Source of the DNA: Rhizophagus clarus
Taxonomy: Eukaryota; Glomeromycota; Glomeromycetes; Glomerales; Glomeraceae
Direction of reading: 5' to 3'
Length of the DNA: 64,000 nt
NCBI GenBank assembly: GCA_015698045.1
Contig: BLAL01000252.1
Location: forward strand, 124,001-188,000
The position numbers and the translations under genes are program-made. This document shows, one piece after another, positions 18,818-29,192 of this stretch (its first letter is position 1; each line of letters starts with the position of its first letter). The notes under the pieces are model-generated. The model saw only the letters and a program-made list of their open reading frames with translations. It had not been told where the DNA came from and did not search any database.

Positions 18818-19630
18818 ATCGATCACCGCTAAGGCAAAATGCGCAGAAGATACCGGAGAAATTCTTGCCGAAGAATAGGGGCTGTGCGACATGCGAATAG
18901 CATATATATTCAAAAAACATTTTTTTTTCCTTTCCCGAGGTAAACAACCCGTAAATACGAATATTGCAACTGTGTAAATAAGCAAATATAACGGACATAC
19001 TCACTGCGTATCTCAGTGTGAAAAAGTGCCAGTGAAACGAAAGTTACTTAGCGAAGTGTTGGACAAGACATTACGCAATTAAGGGTAGGTTTACTTTCGG
19101 TTTAGGTTGAGCATTTGCAAGACAGCATAGTTTCCCTTCAAGGTTCTCGTTCGATGAAACGGAGGTTAGGATGAAAACAATGAATATAGCGGGTTATTGG
19201 GTGGTGGATAGAATAGACGCAATGAATAGGATAGACTATCATGTATGAAGCGGACCAGCGCCTTTTAACTGTATAATAAGCAAAGTCGCTAATTTGTAAT
19301 TTATCTAATGTATTGCAAATAAAATCTTGCTTTGATTAACTCTTCCCATATAGATAGCAGACTAGTAATGGACGAATTGATAAGGATTAATTATGCTGAT
19401 AGTTTGATCGTACTCACACTAATGCAGGGTATTTAGGGACGAAATCTTAATTCGTGATCGGTAAGTTGGATTAACAACGAAGATCGGGGATTTTCTTTGT
19501 TTTGCAACTATCTCTGCGGACCCTTAGCGTAATAGGTGTGTCTATTCACACTAATTTCGGGCTATTATTTCACCTGCAGATCAAAGAGGAGTGGAAAACT
19601 GTATAAGTAAGAGACGGGTGTAGAGGATGT
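18818..19630. other. 813-bp spacer upstream of the RING gene
   Basis: No gene recognised. Short frames on the minus strand at 18.6-19.0 kb are shadows of the previous gene. The rest carries no array motif or repeat I can see. Confidence 0.5.
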
Positions 19631-20972
19631 ATGGGAGCATTTATTTTATCTCTACAATTCATCACTATGGCTAGTGAACCTTCGAGCATCACTATAGCCA
19701 GTGAACCTTCGACCAGCACTTCGGAAATTCAAACAAATACTCCAGAGCCTTCCCAACTCGAAGTACTTGCATTAAATTATCTTCGAAATCAAGAGATTCC
19801 AACTATTCCCACCAGTATTCCGAAACTCAATCCTTGCAGTATTTGCCAAAAAGTAATCTTAAAATTCCGATTCCAATCGTTCGTTGTGTTGGGTTGCGAA
19901 CACCTTTTCCACCGCCAATGTCTTGAGAATTATATTATGCGAGCAGAAACAGATCCTTTTACTCTTACATGCCCTTCGTGTAATATAACCATTGAGCTGA
20001 CTAGAGAAGAAGCAGTACTCGCCTCTGGAAAATATCATCTTCAGAAAAAACAAACTGACACTGGACAGGGTGATGAGGATCTCATGGCTTCACTAGGATT
20101 GGTAGAAGGTGGCTCTCGTGCTGGGCAGGGGGGTCAATCGAAGCAAGTCACTATGCAGGATCAGGCGACAAGCCCAATCATGATTGAGGATGATGATGAC
20201 GATGACGATGATAACCGGTCTAATTCTGTTGATAATAGGTAAGCAGTGCATAACACCTCTGGACATTCTCGCATATATTTATGCAATAACAGTTTTCACT
20301 CTCACCTTTTATATCTCAAGAACTCCGGAGAATCAAGCCAATTCTAATGAGGAAATCCGCGCCATTAATACACAGGATAACTTGGAGAATCAATCTAATG
20401 CAAATAGCGGAAATGACACCAATGTGCAAGAAAGTGAATCTCAATCAAGAAGAAATTCATCAAGAAGACGGACCTCTCCAAGGATCACTCGTGAACAAGA
20501 AAAATTCCAGGCCCTGTTGCAAGAATTATCTACGCCTGCTAAGGGAGAGAAAGCCGAAAATGTTGATGAGGAGGAGGATGCTGATGGATCTGTATCACAA
20601 AGCTTAGCCCGATTATATCAAAAGGCAACTCGTGCTGGATTACGCGTTACAAAGGCAAATCAAGATGAAATTTTATGTTGGTATAAATATGCTGAAGGAT
20701 TCGAAAATAGGGTCAGGGATATTAGAACTCAAGATTCATCAGTTACCGACCCAACAGCTAGAAGTCGAGCATACCGCGAAGTCTCTCAACATCTTCCGGG
20801 AATTACAGAAGCAAATTTACGTAAGAAAACCCAGAAAGCAAGGAATATATACAAGGTGTTTGTAAGGATAGGGACAAACAAGATCAAGCGGGTGAAATCA
20901 TATAGCGCCGATGCTATTTCAAACCTATCTAGTACCCAAATCCAGAGCATCATAGACCGTTTTTCTACATGA
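19631..20972 (+). CDS. RING-finger protein with C-terminal DEI-WY domain, two exons
   Basis: Exons 19631-20238 and 20321-20972 around an 82-nt GTAAGC...CAAG intron give 419 residues in one frame. The RING at about residues 69-118 has CSIC, then C-E-H-x-x-H-x-x-C and CPSC, the C3HC4 layout of ubiquitin E3 ligases. A Gly/Gln-rich linker leads to an acidic run of eight Asp at the exon end. Exon 2 has a Ser/Arg segment and then the domain shared with the 17132 gene: SLARLYQKATRAGLRVTKAN, QDEILCWYKYAEGFENR, NLRKKTQ and VKSYSADAISNLSS. A later start at 19667 (MASEPSS) is possible. Together with the F-box genes it gives the element several ubiquitin-system proteins. Confidence 0.75.
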
Positions 20973-21129
20973 ATGTAATTATCTATCACGTGATCCCGTG
21001 AATATTATTCACGCTGTCACGTGACTACTGCGCTCATTATCGCTATAGTTGATCTATTTGTTCCTTTTACTTTTTATCTACTATCTATATCTATTAACAA
21101 AGCAAACACCTAAACGCAAACTGTGCAAC

Positions 21130-22722
21130 ATGTCGACTGCTTCATCTGCTGACGAATCTGACGCGCCCAGATATTCTTTATCGCATGTCTCCAGGAAACG
21201 AAAAGGTGCCAAAGTTGAAAGTGCTTCCGCACCAAAACGGCGGTCACAGCGCATTGCCAGTCAAAATTCGGATCTTACAGTAGCCACCAGCCAGCTTAGG
21301 CTCAGTTCTAGTTTAAACCCTAGTTATGATTTAAGTAACCTGGTAGTCTCTGATACAAGTGCAAACATGGATATAAACGTGGAAACAGATACAAACGTGG
21401 ATATAAACGTGGAAACAGATACAGATACGGATACAAATATGAAAAAGGAAGCAAAGGAAGCCAATGAAAAGGAAAAGAAATGGTGGGCAGGAGAAGGTTC
21501 TCTAGGTTCTTTGGGTATCGATGAGAAAAGGTAAATATATTAATTACTTATTACATTTGGCCTATGTTAAAGTCTTATTTGTCTCATTAGATTACCTCTA
21601 ATCCTGGCGAGAGATGTAAAATATAACAACTTTATGACAAGAGTCGAGAAGATCAAGGCCAGGAGGTACTTTGACTATCGAAATGGCACTATAACTATTA
21701 TTGAGTTACCTACTGGTCCGCACGAAGCTACACACGTTCAACTTAGTCGTCAGTTTATTAGTGCTTTTGGTAATGCAAGACGGCAAGATGATGTAGTGGG
21801 CTGGGGAGCAAAAAGTAAGTCCTAATAAGAATTTAGCCTGCGTTCATATTTCGCTCTGCTAAAACCAATTTTATTACATCTAGGTTTATTCACTAACCTC
21901 CCAACAAATGAATATGAAGAACCAGACGCGTGCTTTGTACCTAAGCGTCTACTGACACAGAACCCGGCACTAAATCCTTGCGATCGAGATGTATGTTTTA
22001 TTAATATTATTATAAGATATGGAAAATATGGATTTCATTGTGAATTTTAAATTTTTAGGGAAATCCGTGGCCAACCATCATCTTTGAAGTAGCTTCCTCA
22101 GAAACACTTGCTCATATAAGAAGAAAGGTTAATGATTATTGGCTACGCCCAAATCGCTGTGAAGATGTGATCGTTATCAAAGTAGGTAACTGGGGTACAA
22201 GACGTCGTAGTCGTAATGGTACTACCAGACGCCCTTTGCGTCGTTTGCGGGTTAGTATAATATTGAATTTGTGGTTTCCTTCTTTGCTCTTCATTTGTTT
22301 AATCTGTATTTTATATTCTTAACAGTGCTTAAAATTCTGTCGGGCTGAAACTCTTCGGCAAAATCCGACTGCCACAACATTCGATCCAATCGAAGAGGTA
22401 GGATTAGTGTATTTTTATAATAGATTTTCCTTTTTTTGCTTATTTGGCTCACATTATTTGTCACTTCTAGATTGAGTTCGGATCTGTTTTTGCCAATGGA
22501 AGGGAGAGCTATTTTTGCACCGGGCCTCATATGAAATGGCTTACCATCGACTGTGATTGTATTTTTAATGGTTGTCCGCAACCTCTCCCTTCATTCTATC
22601 ATATCGCATCTTCACGACCTTTTATGATTCCTCAATTCCCTTATCCTCTTGCAAATCCAGGAGTTGCTATTGATTTATTTGATCTTCAGGAAGCAATTTT
22701 TGATGCAATGGGTCCAAATTGA
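21130..22722 (+). CDS. Uma2-type PD-(D/E)XK endonuclease-like protein, six exons
   Basis: Exons 21130-21530, 21591-21814, 21884-21990, 22059-22250, 22326-22397 and 22471-22722 join into 415 residues. All five introns (60-75 nt) have GT(A/T)AGT-like or GTATGT donors and (C/T)AG or TTTAG acceptors. The N-terminus is Ser-rich with basic KRKGAK and KRRSQR patches, fit for nuclear localisation, then a repeated NVETDT stretch. Exons 2-4 hold the nuclease-like fold: RYFDYRNGTITIIE, EYEEPDACFVP, WPTIIFEVASSET and DVIVIKVGNW, with the D...E-x-S and K positions of the Uma2/DUF820 family. This family is expanded in Rhizophagus. The gene is entirely intact, unlike its left-arm neighbours, so it may be recent or selected cargo. 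Confidence 0.85.
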
Positions 22723-23527
22723 AGGTCCAAATAATAAATCAGGCAATTACATTATGTAATAACGAATTTGATTATGCTAATATTTTAAATTATGTAATAC
22801 ATTTACAACTATTTGCTAGAAATTTCGCATATTTGTACTCTTACAAAAATTATTAATAAAATTATATTGCATTAAACCAAAAATTTATCCAAGGATTATA
22901 TTATGTAATAAATGTATCAACCAACATTATTAATGGTAATAAACTTTCGATACAACTTAGGGAATATGTGCCAAGTGTAAATAAATGTAACGATCACATG
23001 ATCATGGAATTCTGAGATCGAGCCACATGGCGCGTTCTCAAAGTTTTGCACTTTTTTTATATGTAGTATTGTCAGTAATTAATAAAGTTTCGCCCAGCGT
23101 GACTGCTTATCGAACATAACATAATAATCTGGTTGGCCGATCATCTCGTGATCTATAGAAACTCGCCAGCTCCTGGAACACTCCTAGAACTATCGAGGAA
23201 CTGGCAGGGAACTAGTAAAGATCTCATGTGATACGATATACAGTACATCATGCCACAAACTGATTTAGCCGAAGATGCTGTGCATATGCATGTAAATATA
23301 AAATTAGCTTAGCCGAGACATGACCCTATATAAATCCCCCGACATGCTTATAATCGAATAAAAATGAATTTGGATTTAGCAATATGTAGTCTCACAAATC
23401 GGCTACAAATCAACTAATCGCTTAAATCTCAATCAGTAAATCCGTATAAATTTGAATGGTGATATTATCTAGTATAAGTTGCTAAAGAATCACCAGAATT
23501 CGTTAAAAACACTATAAATTGATAATT
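22723..23527. other. 805-bp spacer with a TIR-like segment
   Basis: No gene seen. At 23197-23213 GGAACTGGCAGGGAACT is identical to 3022-3038 in the left TIR (and its mirror). The surrounding ccagctcctggaac and ctagaactatc are weaker copies of the same pattern. Tatataaat lies near 23327. Confidence 0.5.
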
Positions 23528-24334
23528 ATGTCAGGAAATATTGTTAATAGACCTAGGCCTGGTAAATACATTGATATTATTTTAGACGAGGTTTATAATA
23601 AATCTGTGCCTAAACCCATCAATCTTCGTCCTGGATACGATATTGAATATATTAGGAACCATTATGGTTTTCTTTATCCTGGTCAATTCGAAAAGATGGT
23701 CGAGATTGAAAGAATATATGATAATTTATCTATTATTAGTTCGTATGAAACTCCACAGCAATGGGCTATTCGTGTAAAAGACACTTTGCAAGCATTGATT
23801 ACTGAAGGCCATAAAAGCTATTACCATGTATTCTGCCTTTTCGGATCATCTGGGCAAGGAGTAACCAAGACATACTATGATAACTATGAAGGGAGAGAAG
23901 TTACCATTGGTTATCAGAGACCCAATATTCATAATAGCAAAATGGCTATTTGCTTCGATTGTTGGAAATTGGTAAAGATCCCTGATGTAAAACCAAAAAA
24001 GACATATTTCGATGGATGGCGAAGATATGGGTATGAGATTAAGCCTGAAGATTTAATGAAACATCATTGGAATAACTCATGTTTCAAGACTAATAAACAT
24101 ATAGAAGCCTTTCTTCTCGCAAGATCGAAGTCAGAAATATTGTGTGAAAAATCTTCTGACCAGAAGGGAATATTATATCCTGAAAAAATTACACCTGATT
24201 CCCTATTTCCTAGGCAAACAGGCGAAATATTTATCTCGTCTCTATATACAAAACAAAATAACTTAAACCATCTCAATCAGCCAAAAGGCACTATGCTTAA
24301 ATTAGGAGATGGGACAAAAGTCACGATTGTTTAA
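23528..24334 (+). CDS. Hypothetical protein with possible Zn site
   Basis: 268 residues from ATG 23528. Residues 1-110 are a charged helical region (FLYPGQFEKMVEIERIYDNL). Near residues 140-195 CFDCWKLVKIP and, 40 residues on, KHHWNNSCF could make a C2HC-type metal site. The C-terminal end LKLGDGTKVTIV is strand-like. No family recognised. Clean ATG, no introns, and isolated between two spacers in the cargo region. Confidence 0.55.
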   Translation: MSGNIVNRPRPGKYIDIILDEVYNKSVPKPINLRPGYDIEYIRNHYGFLYPGQFEKMVEIERIYDNLSIISSYETPQQWAIRVKDTLQALITEGHKSYYHVFCLFGSSGQGVTKTYYDNYEGREVTIGYQRPNIHNSKMAICFDCWKLVKIPDVKPKKTYFDGWRRYGYEIKPEDLMKHHWNNSCFKTNKHIEAFLLARSKSEILCEKSSDQKGILYPEKITPDSLFPRQTGEIFISSLYTKQNNLNHLNQPKGTMLKLGDGTKVTIV

Positions 24335-24591
24335 CTGGTTTAACTGAATGATTCCAAAAATTATCTTAATTATAGACTATTGCTTTCAACTGAAGATTAG
24401 TATCATTTAGCCAAAGGTACAATATTCTTTATTTTTTGCGCTATATAATCTGCATGCATGATCGCCTAGTATAATTGGCCAAAGACACTATGCATGAAAT
24501 GCCTGCGTGCACAGAGAAAAACCTGATCTGCCTATTCTAGGTTAGATCCTATAATATTTAGCTATTATAGTGAAGTATTTCAGGAAGATTA

Positions 24592-25185
24592 ATGAAGCGA
24601 TCTTGGGGATTTTTGATTTCTAAATACTATAATTACGGCTTTGAAAATTTCTATGCAACAGTTATCCAGCGAGCTTATAGGAATTATAAGAAGAGACCTG
24701 AATCTTTGGCAAAACGGATTTGGGAGGCGGTGAGGAATGATGATACTCCTAATAGATGGAAGTATTTAGGTATTATTCCTCGTGATGAGTATTTTTATTA
24801 TATTAATGGGGAACTAATAAAATTTAATATGAAAATCGATCATTTTAATGTACTATATGAGCACACCTTATATGGTGCTAAAACTTGGGCAGAAGAGAAA
24901 CGAGAACAATTAGCGTACCGATTAAATTGGTTAAGCATTGAACCTGTTAAAAAATTATTACAACAAGAAGGTTATGAACTTCTTTCTGGTGTATTTGAAT
25001 GGCCTATCATGGTAAAATGGACACAGAATCCCAAATATTATCTTGATACTGAAGAAAATCGCATTTTTAGGTATTTTGTTAGAAAGGACATGTTGAGACC
25101 ACGTGACATAAAATCCATAAAATCCCATAGTCGGCTAACTAGTGACTGGTGGTATAAACATAAAGCATGGTTAGAAGATCCTTGA
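24592..25185 (+). CDS. IQ-motif-like protein
   Basis: 197 residues from ATG 24592. Residues 21-46 (FYATVIQRAYRNYKKRPESL) fit an IQ motif that could bind calmodulin-like light chains; AKRIWEAVRNDDTPNRWKYL follows. Downstream are aromatic, charged helices with WWYKHKAW at the end. Small IQ-containing proteins of this layout are frequent in Rhizophagus. No catalytic motif. The gene is intact. Confidence 0.55.
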   Translation: MKRSWGFLISKYYNYGFENFYATVIQRAYRNYKKRPESLAKRIWEAVRNDDTPNRWKYLGIIPRDEYFYYINGELIKFNMKIDHFNVLYEHTLYGAKTWAEEKREQLAYRLNWLSIEPVKKLLQQEGYELLSGVFEWPIMVKWTQNPKYYLDTEENRIFRYFVRKDMLRPRDIKSIKSHSRLTSDWWYKHKAWLEDP

Positions 25186-25701
25186 AACAAAAAAATGGGC
25201 ATATAGACAGTGCTAATCAATGATGGGAAAAGATTGGCCAGACACAGTTTCCCTACCAGTCAGACGACTATAATTTACAAGGCTTCAAGTATTCGAGTCT
25301 GTATCACCTGTGGGATCTATAAATTTTAGAATATAATTAAAGTAATATATAAATCAAAAATAGTTCCTCTATATAGGAAAGGTATTATATTAGCTTTTTT
25401 CAATAAAATAATAATATATTATCCACCCATGAAATGTACCACCTGCAGGAAGGGGTAAAATATTACGATCTCTCTATTCTAGATTAACTCCCGAATAATG
25501 TAATGCTAATCTTACTAAAATAGCAATATACCAATCTGTATTACCTGCATTATTACAAAACATAAATATACGCGTCTCTTACCAAAAAAACAAACTCTAG
25601 CGCGTTTCTTCTTATTTATAAAAGGCCATATATCATAGAGGGTAAGTTCGTTATACGTATTTTTTTTTGGGATTTTCTACTTCTAACAAGCTTAATAAAA
25701 C
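25186..25701. other. Promoter region of the SAM-domain gene
   Basis: AT-rich, no gene. A tttataaaagg TATA-like sequence lies near 25614, about 80 bp before ATG 25702. Confidence 0.5.
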
Positions 25702-27327
25702 ATGTCTACTTCTACAACTTTTTCAAACCGCTCCACGTTGGCCGAAAACTGGGATACTGAGACCCTCATTAATTTCTTACGTGACCTGAATATAAATCTC
25801 GATGAGGACGATTTCAAGATCCTTCGTAAAGAGAAAATAGATGGTCAGATCTTCCCAGATATGACCGAAAAAAAAGTTTATGAAGGATGGTATGAAACGG
25901 GGACCTGCCATGAAGCTTGAAAAACAAGCTAAGTTATTTAAAGAGAAATCAAGAGCCTCTGAAAAAGGCAAAATCGAATACTTTTGGCTCTTTCCGTGTG
26001 GAGTATGGTTTCTTCAGCATTTCATATCCTGGTCAACCAATATGTTTGGGCTTACCGAAAGAAATGAGGCACATACAGTATTTTACAATACCTTATATAT
26101 TTTCCGTGATAATCTGATGGCCTCGCAGGAGATTCACGAAGTTGTTAGAAATCTCTTACTTAAGAAGAAGGTATGTGTTTCTATTTTGCAGGCCCGAATA
26201 CACATTTTTCAGATATGGTATGTTAGGTACAAGAAGCTTTCGCTTGGGGATATATAAGCCCTTGGTTATTGCAGTGTTTTAGCATATTCATTCTGTTAGA
26301 TGTTGTGAGATTATTTGGCAATACTTTTTATTAAAGGTCTACTGTTTCTGGAGAAGGATTCGGTTATGTACCTTCCTTTTGATAAAAGTATACTGAGTAA
26401 TATTCCGTGTTTGGGCAGATGGGTTCATATAGGAGCATCCCATATGGTCGTTACTTCTAGTATCACCATTCTAAAAAATATTATTTTTTTTATTTCATTA
26501 TCCCCCAATGATAATACTTATTACTGAGGGGGTTTACTTTTATATAGGTTAGTGGAAAAAAAGGTCGCAAACCTTTAGCTGATACTTCTAACCTGCAAGA
26601 AGAGATAATAGAGAAGCCGGTCTCCTCAAAGTCAGATTCATTAGTTTCTTCCACCCCTATCGCTAAAAAACGAAGTATTAGCAAAGTTTTGGATGCTTCT
26701 GCAGATATCCCATTACGGGATGATAAATCTATAGACATTTTGAAGATTTTAAAGACCGCAGTACGTGATTTTGACCAAGGTATAATAGCACTAGGATCCT
26801 CTCGCTCATACAAAAGCTCCAATCATTTGTATGTAAATTCTGAACATTATATTAAAGTTCCAAGAGAAAGTACATACGATGCAGAGATGTACCGGGTCCT
26901 AATGAATTGGTTAAGAAAGATCCATGGATATGAGATCACTGGTCAGTGGCACCTTGAACAAGTTTGTGATGATGGGGACTACCATCACCTCTATTGCGAC
27001 CTAACCATAAAGAAGCCCGAAAATCCCCATCTGGAAGCTCTTCTCGAACTGTTAGCGATGGCTTCAATTTCAAAATTGGATGGGCATTTTGAGCAAGTGT
27101 TTAAGTATGAAGAGCAACTCCATCCCCGAGAGATCTGGATTGTACACTTCTTCCGTGAAGATTATGTTGTAACTAATCCGTATTGGCCATCTGAGAAGCT
27201 CCAAGAGAAGGGATTAAATGTCGTCCATTTTTGGCATGATAGGGACTTTAAAAATGTGAGAATGAGTGCCAGATTTCGGGATACCACTGACCAGTATTGC
27301 GAAATTATAGATGAGATAATTCTTTAG
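25702..27327 (+). pseudogene. SAM-domain protein with conserved C-terminal domain; frameshifted
   Basis: The N-terminus, WDTETLINFLRDLNI then FKILRKEKIDGQIF, has the helix pattern of a SAM protein-interaction domain. At the A-run near 25868-25876 the frame changes; the next frame continues MKRGPAMKLEKQAK, the expected end of the domain, and runs to LLLKKK at 26170. A 377-nt intron (GTATGT at 26171, TATAG at 26547) leads in phase to VSGKKGRKP and a long last exon. That exon holds VRDFDQGIIALGS, DAEMYRVLMNWLRK, HHLYCDLTIKKP and PREIWIVHF, a domain of nuclease-like look found with SAM or Crinkler-type proteins in Rhizophagus. One indel in a homopolymer could be decay or sequencing error. The intron is several times longer than others here. 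Confidence 0.6.
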
Positions 27328-27441
27328 CTTTAGTACCTTCGATTATAGATGTACTATTATTCCTATAATATATAATAAAGCTGACCCTAGTGGTCTATTT
27401 TACTTTTGAATATTGTCATACTAATACTACATTACGCTAGC

Positions 27442-27648
27442 ATGCAATCCGAAATAGATGAGACCAATTTATTGAGAAGTTCTATTGCCAGGTTCTCAGC
27501 TGAGAATGATAAAATTAAGGCTGAGAATGATAAAATTAGAGTTGAGAATACTGAGCTTAAGGCTAGAATTGCGAAATTGGAAGATATACAAACACAGAAT
27601 GAACTAATAAAAAATTTGCTATCGGTATCACAAAAATTACTTACCTGA
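27442..27648 (+). CDS. Short coiled-coil protein
   Basis: 68 residues from ATG 27442. Almost entirely heptad coiled coil (AENDKIKAENDKIRVENTEL), in the same style as the first 100 residues of the 17132 protein. It is probably a stand-alone or truncated member of that family. Function unknown. Confidence 0.45.
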   Translation: MQSEIDETNLLRSSIARFSAENDKIKAENDKIRVENTELKARIAKLEDIQTQNELIKNLLSVSQKLLT

Positions 27649-27793
27649 CCCGTGACTAGTCTGGTGACCATCTTAACCAATCTCCTATCAGATGTGACGC
27701 AATTCGTGATATAGGCGCGTAAATCTATAGTGCTATATGCTATAGGTGAATTTTGCGTGCAAACTTTTTTTGCGCAAAACTATATCTATTATA

Positions 27794-28357
27794 ATGTTCC
27801 ATTCTGACTATAAGCATATTATTGACAGACTACCTGAAAGTCTTGTTAAGAGGGCGTGTGAGAGACTCTTGCACCATTCTAAAGATCCTGTTCCATTAGA
27901 ATCTATTTCCAGAAAGTCTGAACGAATTGAATCTTATTTGAGGCACATATTAGAGGTTTATGAGAATTTGTTAAATAAGAAGAAACGTAAAACTATGGCC
28001 CAGGAAAAATTATTGCGCTCACGAAGCTGGCCAGAATGTAATGTATTCCCTACATCACCGGCTATATATGTTACTGACATTGGAGTCCAAACAAATGGCA
28101 CCTGGCCAGAGGCACTAAAGCATGATTATGAAGAAGAGAATAATCGCCGGGTTATAAATGAGCTTAAAATACTATCCCAGCATCTCCTTGATTATAATAA
28201 AAGAACTTTCGAAAAATTCATACAAGACATAGAAAGGGAATATAGAGAGCGGGTTACTGCAAATAAGAAAATGCGCTATGAGATCAAAAATCTGAAGATG
28301 CAACTGCTGGAGGCGGAAAAGGAGCTGGCATCTATGAAGTCGAATTCTTCTCATTAG
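27794..28357 (+). CDS. Helical hypothetical protein next to the ATPase
   Basis: 187 residues from ATG 27794; the frame extends upstream only from a non-ATG codon. Mostly alpha-helical and charged, with a C-terminal coiled coil (about 130-180, [19 protein letters not shown]). Its last 26 bp overlap the last codons of the convergent ATPase gene. A TATA-like tatatctat lies just upstream. No family recognised. Its place beside the packaging ATPase makes a virion-related role worth testing. Confidence 0.5.
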   Translation: MFHSDYKHIIDRLPESLVKRACERLLHHSKDPVPLESISRKSERIESYLRHILEVYENLLNKKKRKTMAQEKLLRSRSWPECNVFPTSPAIYVTDIGVQTNGTWPEALKHDYEEENNRRVINELKILSQHLLDYNKRTFEKFIQDIEREYRERVTANKKMRYEIKNLKMQLLEAEKELASMKSNSSH

Positions 28358-29108
28358 TGAGAATTTGGTCCCAGCCGAGGCGTATCCTATGTGGATGTTC
28401 GCGGGGTACAGTTAGATCAAAAACAATGAATTTATGTTCACATAAAGCCTTATCAATAATCTTAATCACACTACGCCAGTCATTAGCATATTGACGCATG
28501 ATTCTACTAAGCTCGTCTGCAGTACACGATCCATTAAATAGACAGACGTGTGTGAGATTTTTTCGTATTATCTTCGGACAGTCGAAGTAACTCTGGAATA
28601 CATATATCAAACTGACATTGTAATGACGTCCTTCAATGAAATAAGGAATAATTTTCTCTTGCACTTTCTTTGGATCAGCACATACATCTTCGAATATAGG
28701 TACTGTACCTCTATCTGGAGAAAACGAATCCACCTTAGGGATTTTATCAGGCTTCAATGCTCGGAATGTAATATTTTCACGATATGGCTTTGGACTATTT
28801 GCAATTATCTGGAATGCCGATTTGAGGTACATATATTTCGGCTCCTTAAGATTATGGCCGATGAGAAGCAAATCATCACACTTGATATAGCGTGTCCCTC
28901 CTTTCTTCCCATTAAACATTCGATAAAGCTTATTTCCAAGCATGAGATTGAGAACCTCATTAGTTTTTCCTGAATTGGTACGGCCACAGATTAGTAAAGT
29001 GAAAGGCCATTGGGGAACACTGGAATTGGCATTGTATTTTTGGGCATCTTTAATTTCGTTAATATGGTATACAAGCCTATCAACTGGCTCAAGTTTCTTT
29101 ATTTTCAT
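28332..29108 (-). CDS. A32/FtsK-like DNA-packaging ATPase
   Basis: 258 residues from ATG 29108. Walker A GRTNSGKT at about 42-49, Walker B VPIFEDV at 136-142, and the sensor-like [14 protein letters not shown] at 171-184. This arrangement is that of the small packaging ATPases of Polintons, virophages and nucleocytoplasmic large DNA viruses, which drive genome entry into capsids. Length is typical. The frame is intact. It lies just downstream of, and parallel to, the integrase (84 bp apart), so the two may be co-transcribed. Its presence implies packaging even though no classical capsid gene was found. Confidence 0.9.
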   Translation of the reverse strand: MKIKKLEPVDRLVYHINEIKDAQKYNANSSVPQWPFTLLICGRTNSGKTNEVLNLMLGNKLYRMFNGKKGGTRYIKCDDLLLIGHNLKEPKYMYLKSAFQIIANSPKPYRENITFRALKPDKIPKVDSFSPDRGTVPIFEDVCADPKKVQEKIIPYFIEGRHYNVSLIYVFQSYFDCPKIIRKNLTHVCLFNGSCTADELSRIMRQYANDWRSVIKIIDKALCEHKFIVFDLTVPREHPHRIRLGWDQILTNEKNSTS

Positions 29109-29192
29109 GACAAAGTATTACTAATGATATTCTAAAATAATCTTACAAATTTGCAGGACCGAAAAAATGCCAAGAAAATAATACTCTCTGAC

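Noticed and set aside
28548..28973. Plus-strand frame of 141 codons over the ATPase
   Set aside because: Antisense shadow of the ATPase, whose Walker motifs fix the true frame.
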